This document shows, piece by piece, positions 9,912 to 21,233 of a stretch of 64,000 nt of DNA (positions within the stretch are counted from its first letter, which is position 1; each line of letters starts with the position of its first letter). Source of the DNA: Bacillus inaquosorum KCTC 13429 (lineage in GTDB: Bacteria; Bacillota; Bacilli; Bacillales; Bacillaceae); assembly GCF_000332645.1 (NCBI RefSeq), contig NZ_AMXN01000002.1:680297-744296 (forward strand), given 5' to 3'. Under the pieces are notes generated by a model, which worked only from the letters and a program-made list of their open reading frames with translations, was not told where the DNA came from and searched no databases. A program made the translations under genes and the position numbers.

Positions 9912-10662
9912 GCTGCACCCCGCCTAACACGCCTTGCGTTTTCATGATATCCTGGAAAAACGTCTGCCTGTCTTGGCCCCCTTTATTCAGCTGCGTATAC
10001 ATTAGCCCATCCTTAATAAAAATGACTCTGCCGCAGTAGCTGGCCGCGACAGGATCATGGGTGACCATAATAATCGTGGCGTTGCGTTTTTGATTGAGCT
10101 GGCTCAGCTTGTTTAATAGATCGGAGGCTGATTTCGAATCCAGCGCGCCGGTCGGTTCATCAGCGAAAATAATGCTCGGGTCATGAATAAACGCTCTCCC
10201 GGCCGATGTTCTCTGCTTCTGGCCGCCGGAAATTTCATTCGGGTACTTATCCCGTAATTCATAAATTCCCAGTTCCTTTGCAACTTCCTCAAACTTGCGA
10301 TTGGCTTCCTTTTTTGATATTTTCGTGATCGATAATGGCAGAAGAATATTCTCTTTCACTGTCAGTGTGTCTAACAAATTGTAATCTTGAAAGATAAAGC
10401 CTAAATGCTGTTTTCTAAATTCAGCCAGCTGCTTTTCCTTCATAGTAGTCATTTCGTTTCCGTTAATGTTGATCGTACCGTGACTGACCTGATCAATTGA
10501 AGACAGTACGTTGAGCAAAGTGGTTTTGCCCGATCCGGAAGCACCCATAATACTGACGAATTCGCCCTTTTCAATGTGAATATCGATGCCCTTCAGCACT
10601 TCCTGTTTATTCAGCTTGTTACCGTAGCTTTTTCGAATTTTATTCGCTTCTAAAATCATCAT
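9901..10662 (-). CDS. bceA: Bacitracin ABC transporter ATPase BceA
   Basis: 253 residues. Walker [10 protein letters not shown] is at 40-48, signature ISGGQKQ at 144-150, Walker B IIFADEP at 164-170 and the H-loop in TIIMVTHDP. It drives the BceB permease in detoxification of bacitracin and related lipid-II-cycle antibiotics. The start is the ATG at 10662, preceded by AAGGAGA; upstream in-frame sequence runs into the regulatory region. The promoter lies in the 100-nt gap after bceS and carries the BceR operator, giving inducible bceAB over constitutive bceRS. Confidence 0.96.
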   Translation of the reverse strand: MMILEANKIRKSYGNKLNKQEVLKGIDIHIEKGEFVSIMGASGSGKTTLLNVLSSIDQVSHGTININGNEMTTMKEKQLAEFRKQHLGFIFQDYNLLDTLTVKENILLPLSITKISKKEANRKFEEVAKELGIYELRDKYPNEISGGQKQRTSAGRAFIHDPSIIFADEPTGALDSKSASDLLNKLSQLNQKRNATIIMVTHDPVAASYCGRVIFIKDGLMYTQLNKGGQDRQTFFQDIMKTQGVLGGVQHEH

Positions 10663-10693
10663 TTCCGTAGTCTCCTTTATATTGGATAATGTT

Positions 10694-10773
10694 ATTATAA
10701 AAAGGATTGCCGGGCTTTTCCTTCGATTAGGCGAACAAAAAAGAAAAGCATGTGACATTTTCGTCACACGCTT
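10694..10773 (-). promoter_or_regulatory. bceA promoter with BceR operator
   Basis: A near-perfect inverted repeat occupies 10746-10773: left arm AAGCATGTGAC, 6-nt spacer, right arm GTCACACGCTT (one mismatch). A perfect -10 TATAAT lies at 10699-10694 with no good -35, as expected for an activator-dependent promoter. Position upstream of bceA matches the known BceR binding site. The same repeat followed by T-rich sequence on the minus strand may also end the bceRS transcript. Confidence 0.82.
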
Positions 10774-11768
10774 ATGACACGTTCAAATTGATTCCGTTTT
10801 GGAAAGGTTAATGTAAAAACTGTCCCCGCTCCGAACTCCGAATGCACATCAATATGGATCAATAACGGCGCCGCGGCTTTTTTCGCCAAGTACAGCCCCA
10901 TGCCAGTGGATGCTTGATCATGGTGGTCCGTTGTAGATGTAAAACCTTTATCAAAAATACGCGGCACATCTTTTTGATCAATGCCTCTGCCAAAGTCTTT
11001 CACTTCGAGGTGCGTCCGCTCCCCTTTTTGAAAGCTTTTGATCTCAATTTCAGAGGCTTCGCTGTATTTCACTGCGTTTGTCAGCAGCTGCCTGATGATA
11101 AATGCCAGCCATTTTGCATCGCTCAGCACCTCCTCAGCCTCCAGCTGAATATCAAAGCCAATCCCTTTTTGGATACACCACGATTGTAAATCTTTGATTT
11201 CCTTGAAGATCAAAGGCTGAAGCTGAATGAATTCTACAGACAGATCATTTTCAATAAATGACATGCGTTTTTGATGAAGTTGCTGATCAAGAAGCAGGTG
11301 AATACGGAGCCATTCATATGACAGCTGGGATTTCAAAGCTTGGTCTTCCATTCTATCAATGATTAAATGCATCGCTGTTAATGGGGTTTTGACCTCATGA
11401 ATCCATGCCATCAGCTCATCTTTTTCATTTTCTAATGCCAAGCGATGCCGGTCTGCGGTTTGCTTCAAGTGTTCCGTTTGCCCGGTAATGCTTCTTTCAA
11501 TCATTGATTCAAACGGCGTTTCCGGTTCACTTATCGCTGTCACATCAAGATTGTTTTCCCATGTTTTCAGGCTTTTATAAAACGCCGTTTCTTTCCGATA
11601 GCGGACCCAAAGGAATATCATAAAAAACAAGACACACAAATACACCATATAAAGAACATTTTCAAATGAAATGGAGGGATCAACAAAAGCAATGAGCAAA
11701 ATCAAAACCTGTTGAAACAAAAACGCGGCAATCCAGCTTCGCCTTTCAGTGAGGAATGCTTTAATCAT
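10764..11768 (-). CDS. bceS: Bacitracin-responsive sensor kinase BceS
   Basis: 334-residue intramembrane-sensing histidine kinase. Two closely spaced transmembrane helices (about 11-30 and 37-57) have almost no extracellular loop. The phospho-acceptor His124 lies in [11 protein letters not shown] and the ATPase N, G1 and G2 boxes are in the last 110 residues ([21 protein letters not shown]). It cannot sense bacitracin alone; the BceAB transporter is the sensor. The ATG at 11768 overlaps the bceR stop by 8 nt. Its stop codon sits inside the BceR inverted repeat. Confidence 0.96.
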   Translation of the reverse strand: MIKAFLTERRSWIAAFLFQQVLILLIAFVDPSISFENVLYMVYLCVLFFMIFLWVRYRKETAFYKSLKTWENNLDVTAISEPETPFESMIERSITGQTEHLKQTADRHRLALENEKDELMAWIHEVKTPLTAMHLIIDRMEDQALKSQLSYEWLRIHLLLDQQLHQKRMSFIENDLSVEFIQLQPLIFKEIKDLQSWCIQKGIGFDIQLEAEEVLSDAKWLAFIIRQLLTNAVKYSEASEIEIKSFQKGERTHLEVKDFGRGIDQKDVPRIFDKGFTSTTDHHDQASTGMGLYLAKKAAAPLLIHIDVHSEFGAGTVFTLTFPKRNQFERVISV

Positions 11769-12465
11769 AGAAATGATCCTCTTCCTTCGCCAGGTAGCCT
11801 TGGCCGACCTTCGTCTCGATATATGTGCCAAGCTGCAGGGCGTCCAGTTTTTTTCGCAGGCGATTGACATTGACGGTCAGCGTATTGTCACTCACAAAAC
11901 GCTCATCGTTCCACAAGCTTCTGATCAGCTCTTCCCGGCTGACGATCTTGTTTTTTTGTTCTATTAATTGTTTTAAAATAAACATTTCATTTTTAGTCAG
12001 TTCAACAGTGCCTTTGTCGTTGCTGACGAGGTTCTGCTCTGCGTCTATGGCAGCCCCGCACCACGTTTTGAGCGTGTTCGCCTCCGTATTATAATGATAC
12101 ACACGCCGGAAAATCGCTTGGATTTTCGCAATCAGCACATCAAAATGAAACGGCTTTTGAATAAAGTCATCTGCCCCGAGCTGCATGGACATCACCATAT
12201 CGGCAGGATGATCTCGGGAGGATAAAAAGAGAATCGGTACATTTGACCGGGAGCGGATCAGCCGGCACCAATGAAATCCATCAAATTTAGGAAGCTGGAC
12301 ATCAATAATGACACAATCAGGCTGAACCGCCGCAAATTCCTGCAGCACTTGACTGAAATCCTGAATGCCGTATACATCGTAGGACCATCCCGTTAAACGA
12401 TCCTTAATTTCATGAAACAGCGATTCATCATCTTCAATCAGCAAAAGTTTAAACAATCGACTCAC
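11761..12465 (-). CDS. bceR: Bacitracin response regulator BceR
   Basis: OmpR-type response regulator. The receiver domain has the acidic pair in IEDDE, phospho-acceptor Asp in CVIIDVQLP (residue 55 from this start) and Lys in IQKPF; the C-terminal winged helix has the SREELIRSLW and VNRLRKKL segments. It activates bceAB. The start is uncertain: GTG at 12465 has AAAGGA 9 nt upstream (234 residues), while the TTG at 12456 that gives the usual 231-residue protein stands 18 nt from that site. I prefer the GTG. Confidence 0.93.
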   Translation of the reverse strand: MSRLFKLLLIEDDESLFHEIKDRLTGWSYDVYGIQDFSQVLQEFAAVQPDCVIIDVQLPKFDGFHWCRLIRSRSNVPILFLSSRDHPADMVMSMQLGADDFIQKPFHFDVLIAKIQAIFRRVYHYNTEANTLKTWCGAAIDAEQNLVSNDKGTVELTKNEMFILKQLIEQKNKIVSREELIRSLWNDERFVSDNTLTVNVNRLRKKLDALQLGTYIETKVGQGYLAKEEDHFYD

Positions 12466-12519
12466 CGCACTTTTTCCTTTTTTATCAAGTGTATAGCAAA
12501 ACGCCATCATGCGCTATAG

Positions 12520-12546
12520 AGAAAGCCGGCTGTCTCAGCCGGCTCG
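12520..12546 (-). terminator. Probable terminator after ytrF
   Basis: Stem AGCCGGCT...AGCCGGCT around GAGAC, followed on the minus strand by a modest TTTCTCTAT tract. It lies seven nt beyond the ytrF stop and before bceR. The short U tract makes it a weak call. Confidence 0.6.
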
Positions 12547-12552
12547 TACACA

Positions 12553-13863
12553 TTATAATTCTCTTCTCAACGCTGTCAGCACGTTGGTTTTGGTTGCTTT
12601 TCGTGCCGGGTTCATACCGGAAATCACCGCAACTCCTCCGCAAATCACAACGGCAATGATGACAAGGCTGACCGGGATGTAGGAGAATGTGTAATTCAAA
12701 TCGCCCGCATCGCCCCCGCTTGTCGCCGCGAGAATCATTGGAACGGCCAAGTTGACAAGGTAGCTCACGCCATAAGAAATGATAATCCCAATCACACAGC
12801 CTAAAATCCCGATATACGCGCTTTCCATCAAGAACATTCGGCGAATAATAGACGGACTCGCTCCAATCGCTTTCATAATGCCGATTTCCTGCGTTCTTTC
12901 TGTAACCGCCATCGTCATCGTGTTAAAAATGCCGATTGCAGAGATAATAACAGCGATACATCCGACAAAGATCAGCCCGATTTTGAAAACCATGAAGAAG
13001 GTGTTGGCTCCCTCAAGCTCGGTAGTCACTGAAGTTACATAGTACCCGTCATCTGTTAGATTATTTGTCAGCTGTTCCACATTCTCAAATTTATCAGCAA
13101 AAACGCCGATGTTAGTCTCAACATTTCCGCCTTTAAAATCCAAAAATTCGGAAAAATCTTCTTTGAATTGATCACTGATGAAGATGTTTGAGTCCTCCAT
13201 CCAATCTTGAGATGGTTTTTTTGTAATACCAACAATTTTAAAGTCATATGTTTTTGTTTTTTTAACATCCCCTGTTTTGGGATCTGTTTTTGATACACTT
13301 AATTCAATTGTTTTGTTCAGAATGTCTTTCGTATAGCCTTTTGGTTCTTTTATATCTTCTGGATTTCCTTTTGCTTCCTCAATTTTTTTGTTATATTCTT
13401 CCGATTCTTTTTTCGTCAATAATCTCTTTGCAAAGTCGTATCCTACTACAATTTCATTTTCCGACTTTGCGACTCTTCCCTTTTCCAATTCCATATTGGC
13501 CTTTAATTCATCACTCATATTAGTAAAGATGAGATTAGAGCTTTCATTTGTACGATCGCCTAAAGTTGCTTTGTTTGGTTCATACACTTGCGTTCTTTCT
13601 ACAACTGACCTTACATGATCATACTTCTCTAAATCAGCTTTTTTAATAGGCTTATCCCCTTCCTTGCCCATTACACTGACTTTAGTCACAACCTGCTGGC
13701 TCATCGTCATATCTGTGATTGTCTTTTGAATCCCGAATCCAACCGACGACAGCACAACCAAAAACGCACACGCCATTGTTGTCGCAAGAATTGTCATAAA
13801 CACGCGGAGTCTGTTTTTCTTCATATTTCTTCTGATAAAATGAACCTGATCCTTAAACCTCAA
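12553..13863 (-). CDS. ytrF: MacB-like ABC permease YtrF
   Basis: 436 residues: one N-terminal membrane helix after RNMKKNRLRVFMTI, a long polar outer region (about 50-290) rich in Lys/Glu, and three C-terminal helices with the FtsX/MacB signature (GIFNTMTMAVTERTQEIGIMKAIG). It pairs with ATPase YtrE as a MacB-type complex that acts on envelope substrates rather than as a simple pore. Last gene of ytrGABCDEF; its start overlaps the ytrE stop by 11 nt. The outer-domain segment (13,300-13,600) is visibly more AT-rich than its flanks. The operon is induced by some lipid-II-binding antibiotics; the substrate is not settled. Confidence 0.93.
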   Translation of the reverse strand: MRFKDQVHFIRRNMKKNRLRVFMTILATTMACAFLVVLSSVGFGIQKTITDMTMSQQVVTKVSVMGKEGDKPIKKADLEKYDHVRSVVERTQVYEPNKATLGDRTNESSNLIFTNMSDELKANMELEKGRVAKSENEIVVGYDFAKRLLTKKESEEYNKKIEEAKGNPEDIKEPKGYTKDILNKTIELSVSKTDPKTGDVKKTKTYDFKIVGITKKPSQDWMEDSNIFISDQFKEDFSEFLDFKGGNVETNIGVFADKFENVEQLTNNLTDDGYYVTSVTTELEGANTFFMVFKIGLIFVGCIAVIISAIGIFNTMTMAVTERTQEIGIMKAIGASPSIIRRMFLMESAYIGILGCVIGIIISYGVSYLVNLAVPMILAATSGGDAGDLNYTFSYIPVSLVIIAVVICGGVAVISGMNPARKATKTNVLTALRREL

Positions 13864-14548
13864 CGGTAATTCCCCCTTTTAACACACCGTCATGAAGCTG
13901 AAATTTTGAATGTCCGATAGAAGCGACTTCATCATCGTGAGTAATGATCACAAATGTAATGCCCCGCTCTCGATTCAGCTGCTGAATCAACTCAAGCACT
14001 TCCTGTTCCGTTTCTGAATCAAGGCTTCCCGTCGGCTCATCCGCTAAAATAATCGATGGGTTTAAAATCAATGCTCGCGCAATACTGACACGCTGCTGCT
14101 GGCCGCCTGACAGTTCATTCGGATAATGAGCGGCGTGATTTTCCAGACCGACGCGTTTCAGCATGTCCTGCACCTTTTGCTTGCGCTCGGACGGTTTGAT
14201 CCCTTTTAACGCCAGCGGCATTTCAACATTCTCATACGTTGTTAACCCTGGGATAAGCTGAAAGCTTTGAAAAATAAATCCGAAATGGTCAAGACGAAAT
14301 TGCGCCCATTCCTTTTCATTAAAGCCCGTAACATCAGTGCCGTTAATGACAATCCGCCCTTTTGTCGGCGATATGTAGCCGGATATTAAATTCAAAAGCG
14401 TTGATTTTCCTGAGCCGCTTCGTCCGACGATACAGGCGATTTCCCCTTTCGCCACGCTTAATGAAACATCCTTCAAAACTGGAACTTCATTCTCACGGCC
14501 CTTTTTCCCGATCGTGAAAGAATGGTCGATATGCTGAACATCAATCAT
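13853..14548 (-). CDS. ytrE: LolD/MacB-type ABC ATPase YtrE
   Basis: 231 residues with Walker [10 protein letters not shown] near residue 42, signature LSGGQQQR, Walker [13 protein letters not shown] and H-loop TFVIITHDD. This is the LolD/MacB class that energises periplasmic or extracytoplasmic work by an FtsX-like partner, here YtrF. Start ATG at 14548. It follows ytrD by 14 nt and overlaps ytrF, so the two belong to the same transcript. Confidence 0.94.
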   Translation of the reverse strand: MIDVQHIDHSFTIGKKGRENEVPVLKDVSLSVAKGEIACIVGRSGSGKSTLLNLISGYISPTKGRIVINGTDVTGFNEKEWAQFRLDHFGFIFQSFQLIPGLTTYENVEMPLALKGIKPSERKQKVQDMLKRVGLENHAAHYPNELSGGQQQRVSIARALILNPSIILADEPTGSLDSETEQEVLELIQQLNRERGITFVIITHDDEVASIGHSKFQLHDGVLKGGITVEV

Positions 14549-14562
14549 ATGTTCTCTCTCCC

Positions 14563-15537
14563 TTATAAAAGTTTCGTTTTTTTATAAATCGCAAAATAAC
14601 TGATGAAGAAACCGATCACAGCTCCTGCAGCCATGCCAATAAGATAGCCGGCAAAGCTCTCCGTTGCGGCAAATCCAAAGTAGCCAAAGCCCAAAATGCC
14701 AATGATGATGACAATCACTTGCACCGGACGATCCAACGCTTTCCACAAAAAGAAATATCCGTTTCGTTCATTTGACAGTTTGACGAAACTGATGTAGCCG
14801 ATAATGTAGAACATGATACTCATCACAGCCGGAATCACTAAATATTTCGGTGAATCTTCAACCCAGTTTGGAATGACATATGTGATTGGAAATATATACT
14901 GCATCCATTCAGGTATAGGGTAATCTAAAAATGCTGCTCCGCCAAAAAGGATATCAATGTTGATTGCAGGCAGAGTAATGACTAAAAAAGGCAAGATGGT
15001 GACGGTAAATGAGACCAGCAGCTGTGCAAAAATATGGCCTGTCAAAGCTCCGCCAGCCATAACCAAAGAATAAGCCAGCATGCTGACGATAATCATTCCC
15101 AGGCTGTAGTTGTGAAAATAAACAGCCTGTTCAGGCTTCAAAAGCATTATCAGCAAAACAGATAAAACATAACCTATGAGTTGCGGTATCACAATCACCA
15201 TTCCGCCGGTAAGGAACTTCGCATTAAATATCTGCCCGCGTGTATAAGGAAGGCTCAATGTAAAATCAAACAAGCCCTTGCTTCGTTCAATCCCAAGCTG
15301 GCTGACCGCCAAGACGACACCCCAAATCCAAAACAATGAGATAAATGTGCCGTTTAAATAGTTAATCGTAAATACGCAGGTTCCGACCCACTCGTTCTGA
15401 TTAGCCACGCAGCCTTGATATGAGATGTACGTATTTAAAACGGTAAAAGGATTGCTAAGCATAAATACCAAAAAAATCATGATTAGCAGAGCTTTATTAT
15501 GCTTCCACTCTTTATAAAACAGCCCGGAATCCGGCAC
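14563..15537 (-). CDS. ytrD: ABC-2-type permease YtrD
   Basis: 324 residues with about eight membrane helices. It shares clear similarity along its whole length with the neighbouring YtrC (GLxYxEWKxN at the N-terminus, GCVANQ/GCLDRQ, RNGYFFLWKALDRPVQ, FISYFAIYKKTK at the end), so the two arose by tandem duplication and probably form a heterodimeric channel energised by YtrB. The start is GTG at 15537, with GGAGG 8 nt upstream; a TTG five codons earlier overlaps the ribosome-binding site. Substrate unknown. Confidence 0.9.
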   Translation of the reverse strand: MPDSGLFYKEWKHNKALLIMIFLVFMLSNPFTVLNTYISYQGCVANQNEWVGTCVFTINYLNGTFISLFWIWGVVLAVSQLGIERSKGLFDFTLSLPYTRGQIFNAKFLTGGMVIVIPQLIGYVLSVLLIMLLKPEQAVYFHNYSLGMIIVSMLAYSLVMAGGALTGHIFAQLLVSFTVTILPFLVITLPAINIDILFGGAAFLDYPIPEWMQYIFPITYVIPNWVEDSPKYLVIPAVMSIMFYIIGYISFVKLSNERNGYFFLWKALDRPVQVIVIIIGILGFGYFGFAATESFAGYLIGMAAGAVIGFFISYFAIYKKTKLL

Positions 15538-15566
15538 ATCACTTCCCTCCAAACCGAAAGTATTTC

Positions 15567-16553
15567 TTAATGTTTCGTTTTCTTATAAATAGAGAAGTAG
15601 CTCACAAAGAATCCAGCCACTGCTCCAATGATCATCCCCAAAATATAACCAATAATGGAATGTCCAGAGTAATATCCAAATAACCCAAATCCAAGAATTC
15701 CGAAAGCTATGACAAGGATTTGTACCGGACGATCTAATTTGTTCCATAAGAAAAAGTGTCCGTTTCGTTCACTTGGAAGCTTTTTGAAGCCTATTAATCC
15801 AATTAAGTAAAAAAGAATGCTCATTACGGCTGGAATCAATAAAAGATATTTACTGTTAGTCAGCCATTCATTTCCAACGTAACTAATTGGTACTAGATAC
15901 GATAAATTGCTCGCCAGCGAGAAATAACTCTCAGGGGAAGGGAACAATTCCCATATACTCACATCAAAAACAACTTCAAGGTTTCCAACCGGCAATGCAA
16001 CAATTAAATACGGCAATACGCCGGCAGAAAGTGCAGTTAATAGCTGGGCAAAAGCATTTCCAGTTAACGCTCCGGCGGCCATCACGAGTGAAAAAGCCAT
16101 AAAACTAATCACGATTACTCCAACGCTGCTGTGTTCAAAATAGTAGATGTGTTCAGGGCTATAAACAAGAATTAGCAGCCATGCAAGTAAAAAGCCAATC
16201 AATTGTGACAGCACAATCACAAAACCGCCTAACCAAAATTTTGTCTGAAAAATTTGGCTTCTGTTATATGGAAGGCTTAATATAAAATCCATCGTGCCTT
16301 TCGAACGTTCCATTCCCAGGAAGCAGACCGCCAAAATGACACCCGGCACCCAGTTGATATCTATCAGATTGCTTATGGAATAATTCACAATAAAATCACA
16401 ATATTGCGGGTCTTGGCGATCAAGACATCCTTGATAAGTCAAATACGTATTAACGATAGAAAGCGGATTTGCCAGCACTAAAAACATAATACTTAACAAA
16501 ATCACCACTTGATTCTGCTTCCACTCTCGATAGAGGAGGCCTCGGTCTACCAT
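15567..16553 (-). CDS. ytrC: ABC-2-type permease YtrC
   Basis: 328 residues with about eight membrane helices, paralogous to YtrD (for example RSKGTMDFILSLPYNRSQIF in YtrC against RSKGLFDFTLSLPYTRGQIF in YtrD). It most likely forms the membrane channel with YtrD and is driven by YtrB. It overlaps the ytrB stop by 7 nt, indicating coupling. ATG start at 16553. Confidence 0.92.
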   Translation of the reverse strand: MVDRGLLYREWKQNQVVILLSIMFLVLANPLSIVNTYLTYQGCLDRQDPQYCDFIVNYSISNLIDINWVPGVILAVCFLGMERSKGTMDFILSLPYNRSQIFQTKFWLGGFVIVLSQLIGFLLAWLLILVYSPEHIYYFEHSSVGVIVISFMAFSLVMAAGALTGNAFAQLLTALSAGVLPYLIVALPVGNLEVVFDVSIWELFPSPESYFSLASNLSYLVPISYVGNEWLTNSKYLLLIPAVMSILFYLIGLIGFKKLPSERNGHFFLWNKLDRPVQILVIAFGILGFGLFGYYSGHSIIGYILGMIIGAVAGFFVSYFSIYKKTKH

Positions 16554-17425
16554 CTCCGCTTCCCTCCAAACTTCGCAATGAACACTTCTTCCAAGTTGAC
16601 AGGAAGCTCATTCCACACTTTTGGCTTCAGCTCTCTTAAAAAGCTCTTGTTCTCTTCGTCGCTTTTCGGAATCAGCACCGTATAGAACACGCCGGCCTGA
16701 TCGAGCATCGGAATGTTTTGCTCTCTGATGGCCAAATTGACATCTGTATCAAACGCCATTTGAATTTTGATGTATTCTTCTTTTAATTCATCAAGATCCA
16801 TTACATTTGTCAGTCTGTTATCTTCGAGAAACCCAATTCGGTTGCACATCCGCTCTATGTCCTCAAGCCGGTGAGAAGTGATCAGAATGCTCGTATCACG
16901 CTCAGCCACTTCATCGACCATCAGCTGCAGCACATCATGCCTTGTCACCGCGTCTATTCCATCCGTCGGTTCATCAAGGAGAATCAGCGCCGGTCTCGCC
17001 GCAAACGATAGAACGAGCGACAGCTGTTTTTTCAAGCCTGTTGACAGCTCGCGGTATTTTTTCGCTTCTGGAATTTCATATCTGTTCATCAGCTCATTCG
17101 CGTACGTGACATCAAATTTCGGATACATTCTTCTCAGAATATCGACAAGCTGCTTGTATGTATACTTATCATAAAAAGGATTCTGAACAGGCATGTAGAT
17201 GATATTCTGTTTGACCTTCGGATGCTTTTTAATTTCTACGCCGTCAAATAAAATCGTTCCGCTGTCTGCGAAAATGATTTGCTGGATTAAGCGGAGCATC
17301 GTCGTTTTGCCTGATCCGTTGCGGCCGAGCAGTCCGAAGATTTCTCCTTTTTCAATCGTTAATGAAACATCTTTTAATACCTGATTGCCGTCAATCGTTT
17401 TTGACAGCTGCCGTAGTTCAATCAT
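16547..17425 (-). CDS. ytrB: ABC ATPase YtrB
   Basis: 292 residues: an ABC ATPase (Walker A GRNGSGKTT near residue 38, a divergent signature LSTGLKKQ, Walker B LILLDEPTDGID, H-loop ILITSHR) with a C-terminal extension of about 80 residues typical of ABC-2 exporters. Partner of YtrC and YtrD. It overlaps ytrA by 8 nt. The LSTGLKKQ signature is a normal variant in this GntR-linked transporter group. Confidence 0.93.
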   Translation of the reverse strand: MIELRQLSKTIDGNQVLKDVSLTIEKGEIFGLLGRNGSGKTTMLRLIQQIIFADSGTILFDGVEIKKHPKVKQNIIYMPVQNPFYDKYTYKQLVDILRRMYPKFDVTYANELMNRYEIPEAKKYRELSTGLKKQLSLVLSFAARPALILLDEPTDGIDAVTRHDVLQLMVDEVAERDTSILITSHRLEDIERMCNRIGFLEDNRLTNVMDLDELKEEYIKIQMAFDTDVNLAIREQNIPMLDQAGVFYTVLIPKSDEENKSFLRELKPKVWNELPVNLEEVFIAKFGGKRRW

Positions 17426-17810
17426 TTTTTGTGCCTCCTTTCACATCAGCGCTGATTTCCTTTATCCATTCTTGCAGTTTCTCCAGCTCAACCCCTGCAT
17501 AGTGTGCATCGATGATGAGCTGTTTGAGTTGCTCTTTAATCATCGTCATCTTCCCTTCAACCAGTGTCGTTTTTGCATTCTCCGATATATAGGTCCCTCT
17601 GCCCCGAAGCGTTTCAATAATCCCCTCTCGCTCAAGCTCTTTGTACGCTTTGCTGACAGTATTCGGATTCGCAATAATGATCGTCGCCAATTCTCTGACA
17701 GAAGGAAGCTTATCACCAGGCTTCATGATCCCTTTCAAACAAAGCTCTTTCATTTGCTGAATAATTTGTTCGTAAATGGGTGTTGAGCTTCTTGGATCGA
17801 TTTGAATCAT
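17418..17810 (-). CDS. ytrA: GntR-family repressor YtrA
   Basis: 130 residues: N-terminal GntR winged helix (about 10-77, with LPSVRELATIIIANPNTVSKAYKELE) and a short all-helical C-terminus, the defining architecture of the YtrA subfamily, which has no large ligand domain. It represses its own ytrGABCDEF operon by binding the AGTGTA-N13-TACACT repeat present at 18033-18057. De-repression occurs with certain cell-wall antibiotics. ATG start at 17810; the gene follows ytrG after 32 nt. Confidence 0.96.
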   Translation of the reverse strand: MIQIDPRSSTPIYEQIIQQMKELCLKGIMKPGDKLPSVRELATIIIANPNTVSKAYKELEREGIIETLRGRGTYISENAKTTLVEGKMTMIKEQLKQLIIDAHYAGVELEKLQEWIKEISADVKGGTKND

Positions 17811-17842
17811 TTACTTCCCTACTTTCTATACGATCTGAACCT

Positions 17843-17980
17843 TTATAGATAAAACTGATCAATTATACTTTTTTGACATTCAAAACCGATCATCACAAGA
17901 ACAAGAAAAAAAGAACAAGCGATCACAGATGCCGTGATTAGCATTGGCACGTTACGTTTGTTTCGTTTTTTATGTTTCAT
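17843..17980 (-). CDS. ytrG: Small single-pass membrane protein YtrG
   Basis: A 45-codon frame not obvious by length alone: ATG at 17980, preceded by GGGAGG with a 4-5 nt spacer, stop at 17845-17843. The product has a strongly basic N-terminus (MKHKKRNKRN), one hydrophobic helix (about residues 11-33) and a short polar tail. It is the first gene downstream of the YtrA-controlled promoter and 32 nt ahead of ytrA. Function unknown; as a tiny membrane protein it could modulate the Ytr transporters. Confidence 0.85.
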   Translation of the reverse strand: MKHKKRNKRNVPMLITASVIACSFFLVLVMIGFECQKSIIDQFYL

Positions 17981-18032
17981 AACTGCCTCCCTTAATTTCA
18001 ACATATATAAATGACTTTCCATCAGTGTCTAT

Positions 18033-18057
18033 AGTGTATTACTTCAATTAGTACACT
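18033..18057. promoter_or_regulatory. YtrA operator
   Basis: Perfect inverted repeat AGTGTA-N13-TACACT. This exact spacing is the established YtrA binding consensus. It lies immediately downstream of the -10 element of the ytrG promoter, over the expected transcription start, which fits repression by steric block. Confidence 0.93.
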
Positions 18058-18061
18058 TAAT

Positions 18062-18090
18062 ACAATAAATACTTTGACGTACAAAGTCAA
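18062..18090 (-). promoter_or_regulatory. SigA promoter of ytrGABCDEF
   Basis: On the minus strand: -35 TTGACT (18090-18085), 17-nt spacer, -10 TATTGT (18067-18062). It drives ytrG and the rest of the operon and is followed directly by the YtrA operator. Confidence 0.75.
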
Positions 18091-18104
18091 TCCTTTTTTT
18101 GCAA

Positions 18105-18136
18105 AAAAACGGACCCTTATCAAAAGGGTCCGTTTC
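18105..18136 (-). terminator. Intrinsic terminator of ytzC
   Basis: Stem ACGGACCCTT...AAGGGTCCGT with a T run on the minus strand; it separates ytzC from the ytr promoter. Confidence 0.88.
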
Positions 18137-18409
18137 TTATACATCAAGAGGGTGCTGCAGGATCATATTATTTTGCAAAGCTTGCAGCTGAAGTCTCATT
18201 CTGTACAGCTGTTCTCTCTGCTGATCATTTGACGACAGCCACAGCTTATTCAAGGCATTAACTGCATTTTCAAGCTGCATTTGTGCATCACTGTATTCTT
18301 GATCGTTATAATGCTCTTGTTTAGAAGCGATTTTCAGCTGTTCTTCAGCATAATCATACGCCTGCATACATTGCTGGAGATGTTCATCTACTGATTGTCT
18401 TGTTGCCAC
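18137..18409 (-). CDS. ytzC: Small helical protein YtzC (DUF2524-like)
   Basis: 90 residues, mostly polar and helical, with heptad-like spacing (DEHLQQCMQAYDYAEEQLKIA...); no membrane segment and no catalytic motif. The start is GTG at 18409, since AGGAGGGG lies just upstream; an earlier in-frame ATG at 18478 has no ribosome-binding site. It is a conserved Bacillus protein of unknown function. Divergent from ytqA and bounded by its own terminator, so it is a single-gene unit. Confidence 0.82.
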   Translation of the reverse strand: MATRQSVDEHLQQCMQAYDYAEEQLKIASKQEHYNDQEYSDAQMQLENAVNALNKLWLSSNDQQREQLYRMRLQLQALQNNMILQHPLDV

Positions 18410-18570
18410 AGTAACCCCTCCTCTTGGTAATGGAAACAATCCATCATTCATATTGTAGCCCCATCTGACTTCGTTCAATAAAGTAATTTATGGTCGATAT
18501 TCATTTGTTCTCTTGTGAAATGCGTGCTACAATTTTAGGATGCAATCGTACGCAAGGAGGCACATGAATT

Positions 18571-21213
<2,643 letters not shown>

Positions 21214-21233
21214 CACATGCACCCCCAACTAGT

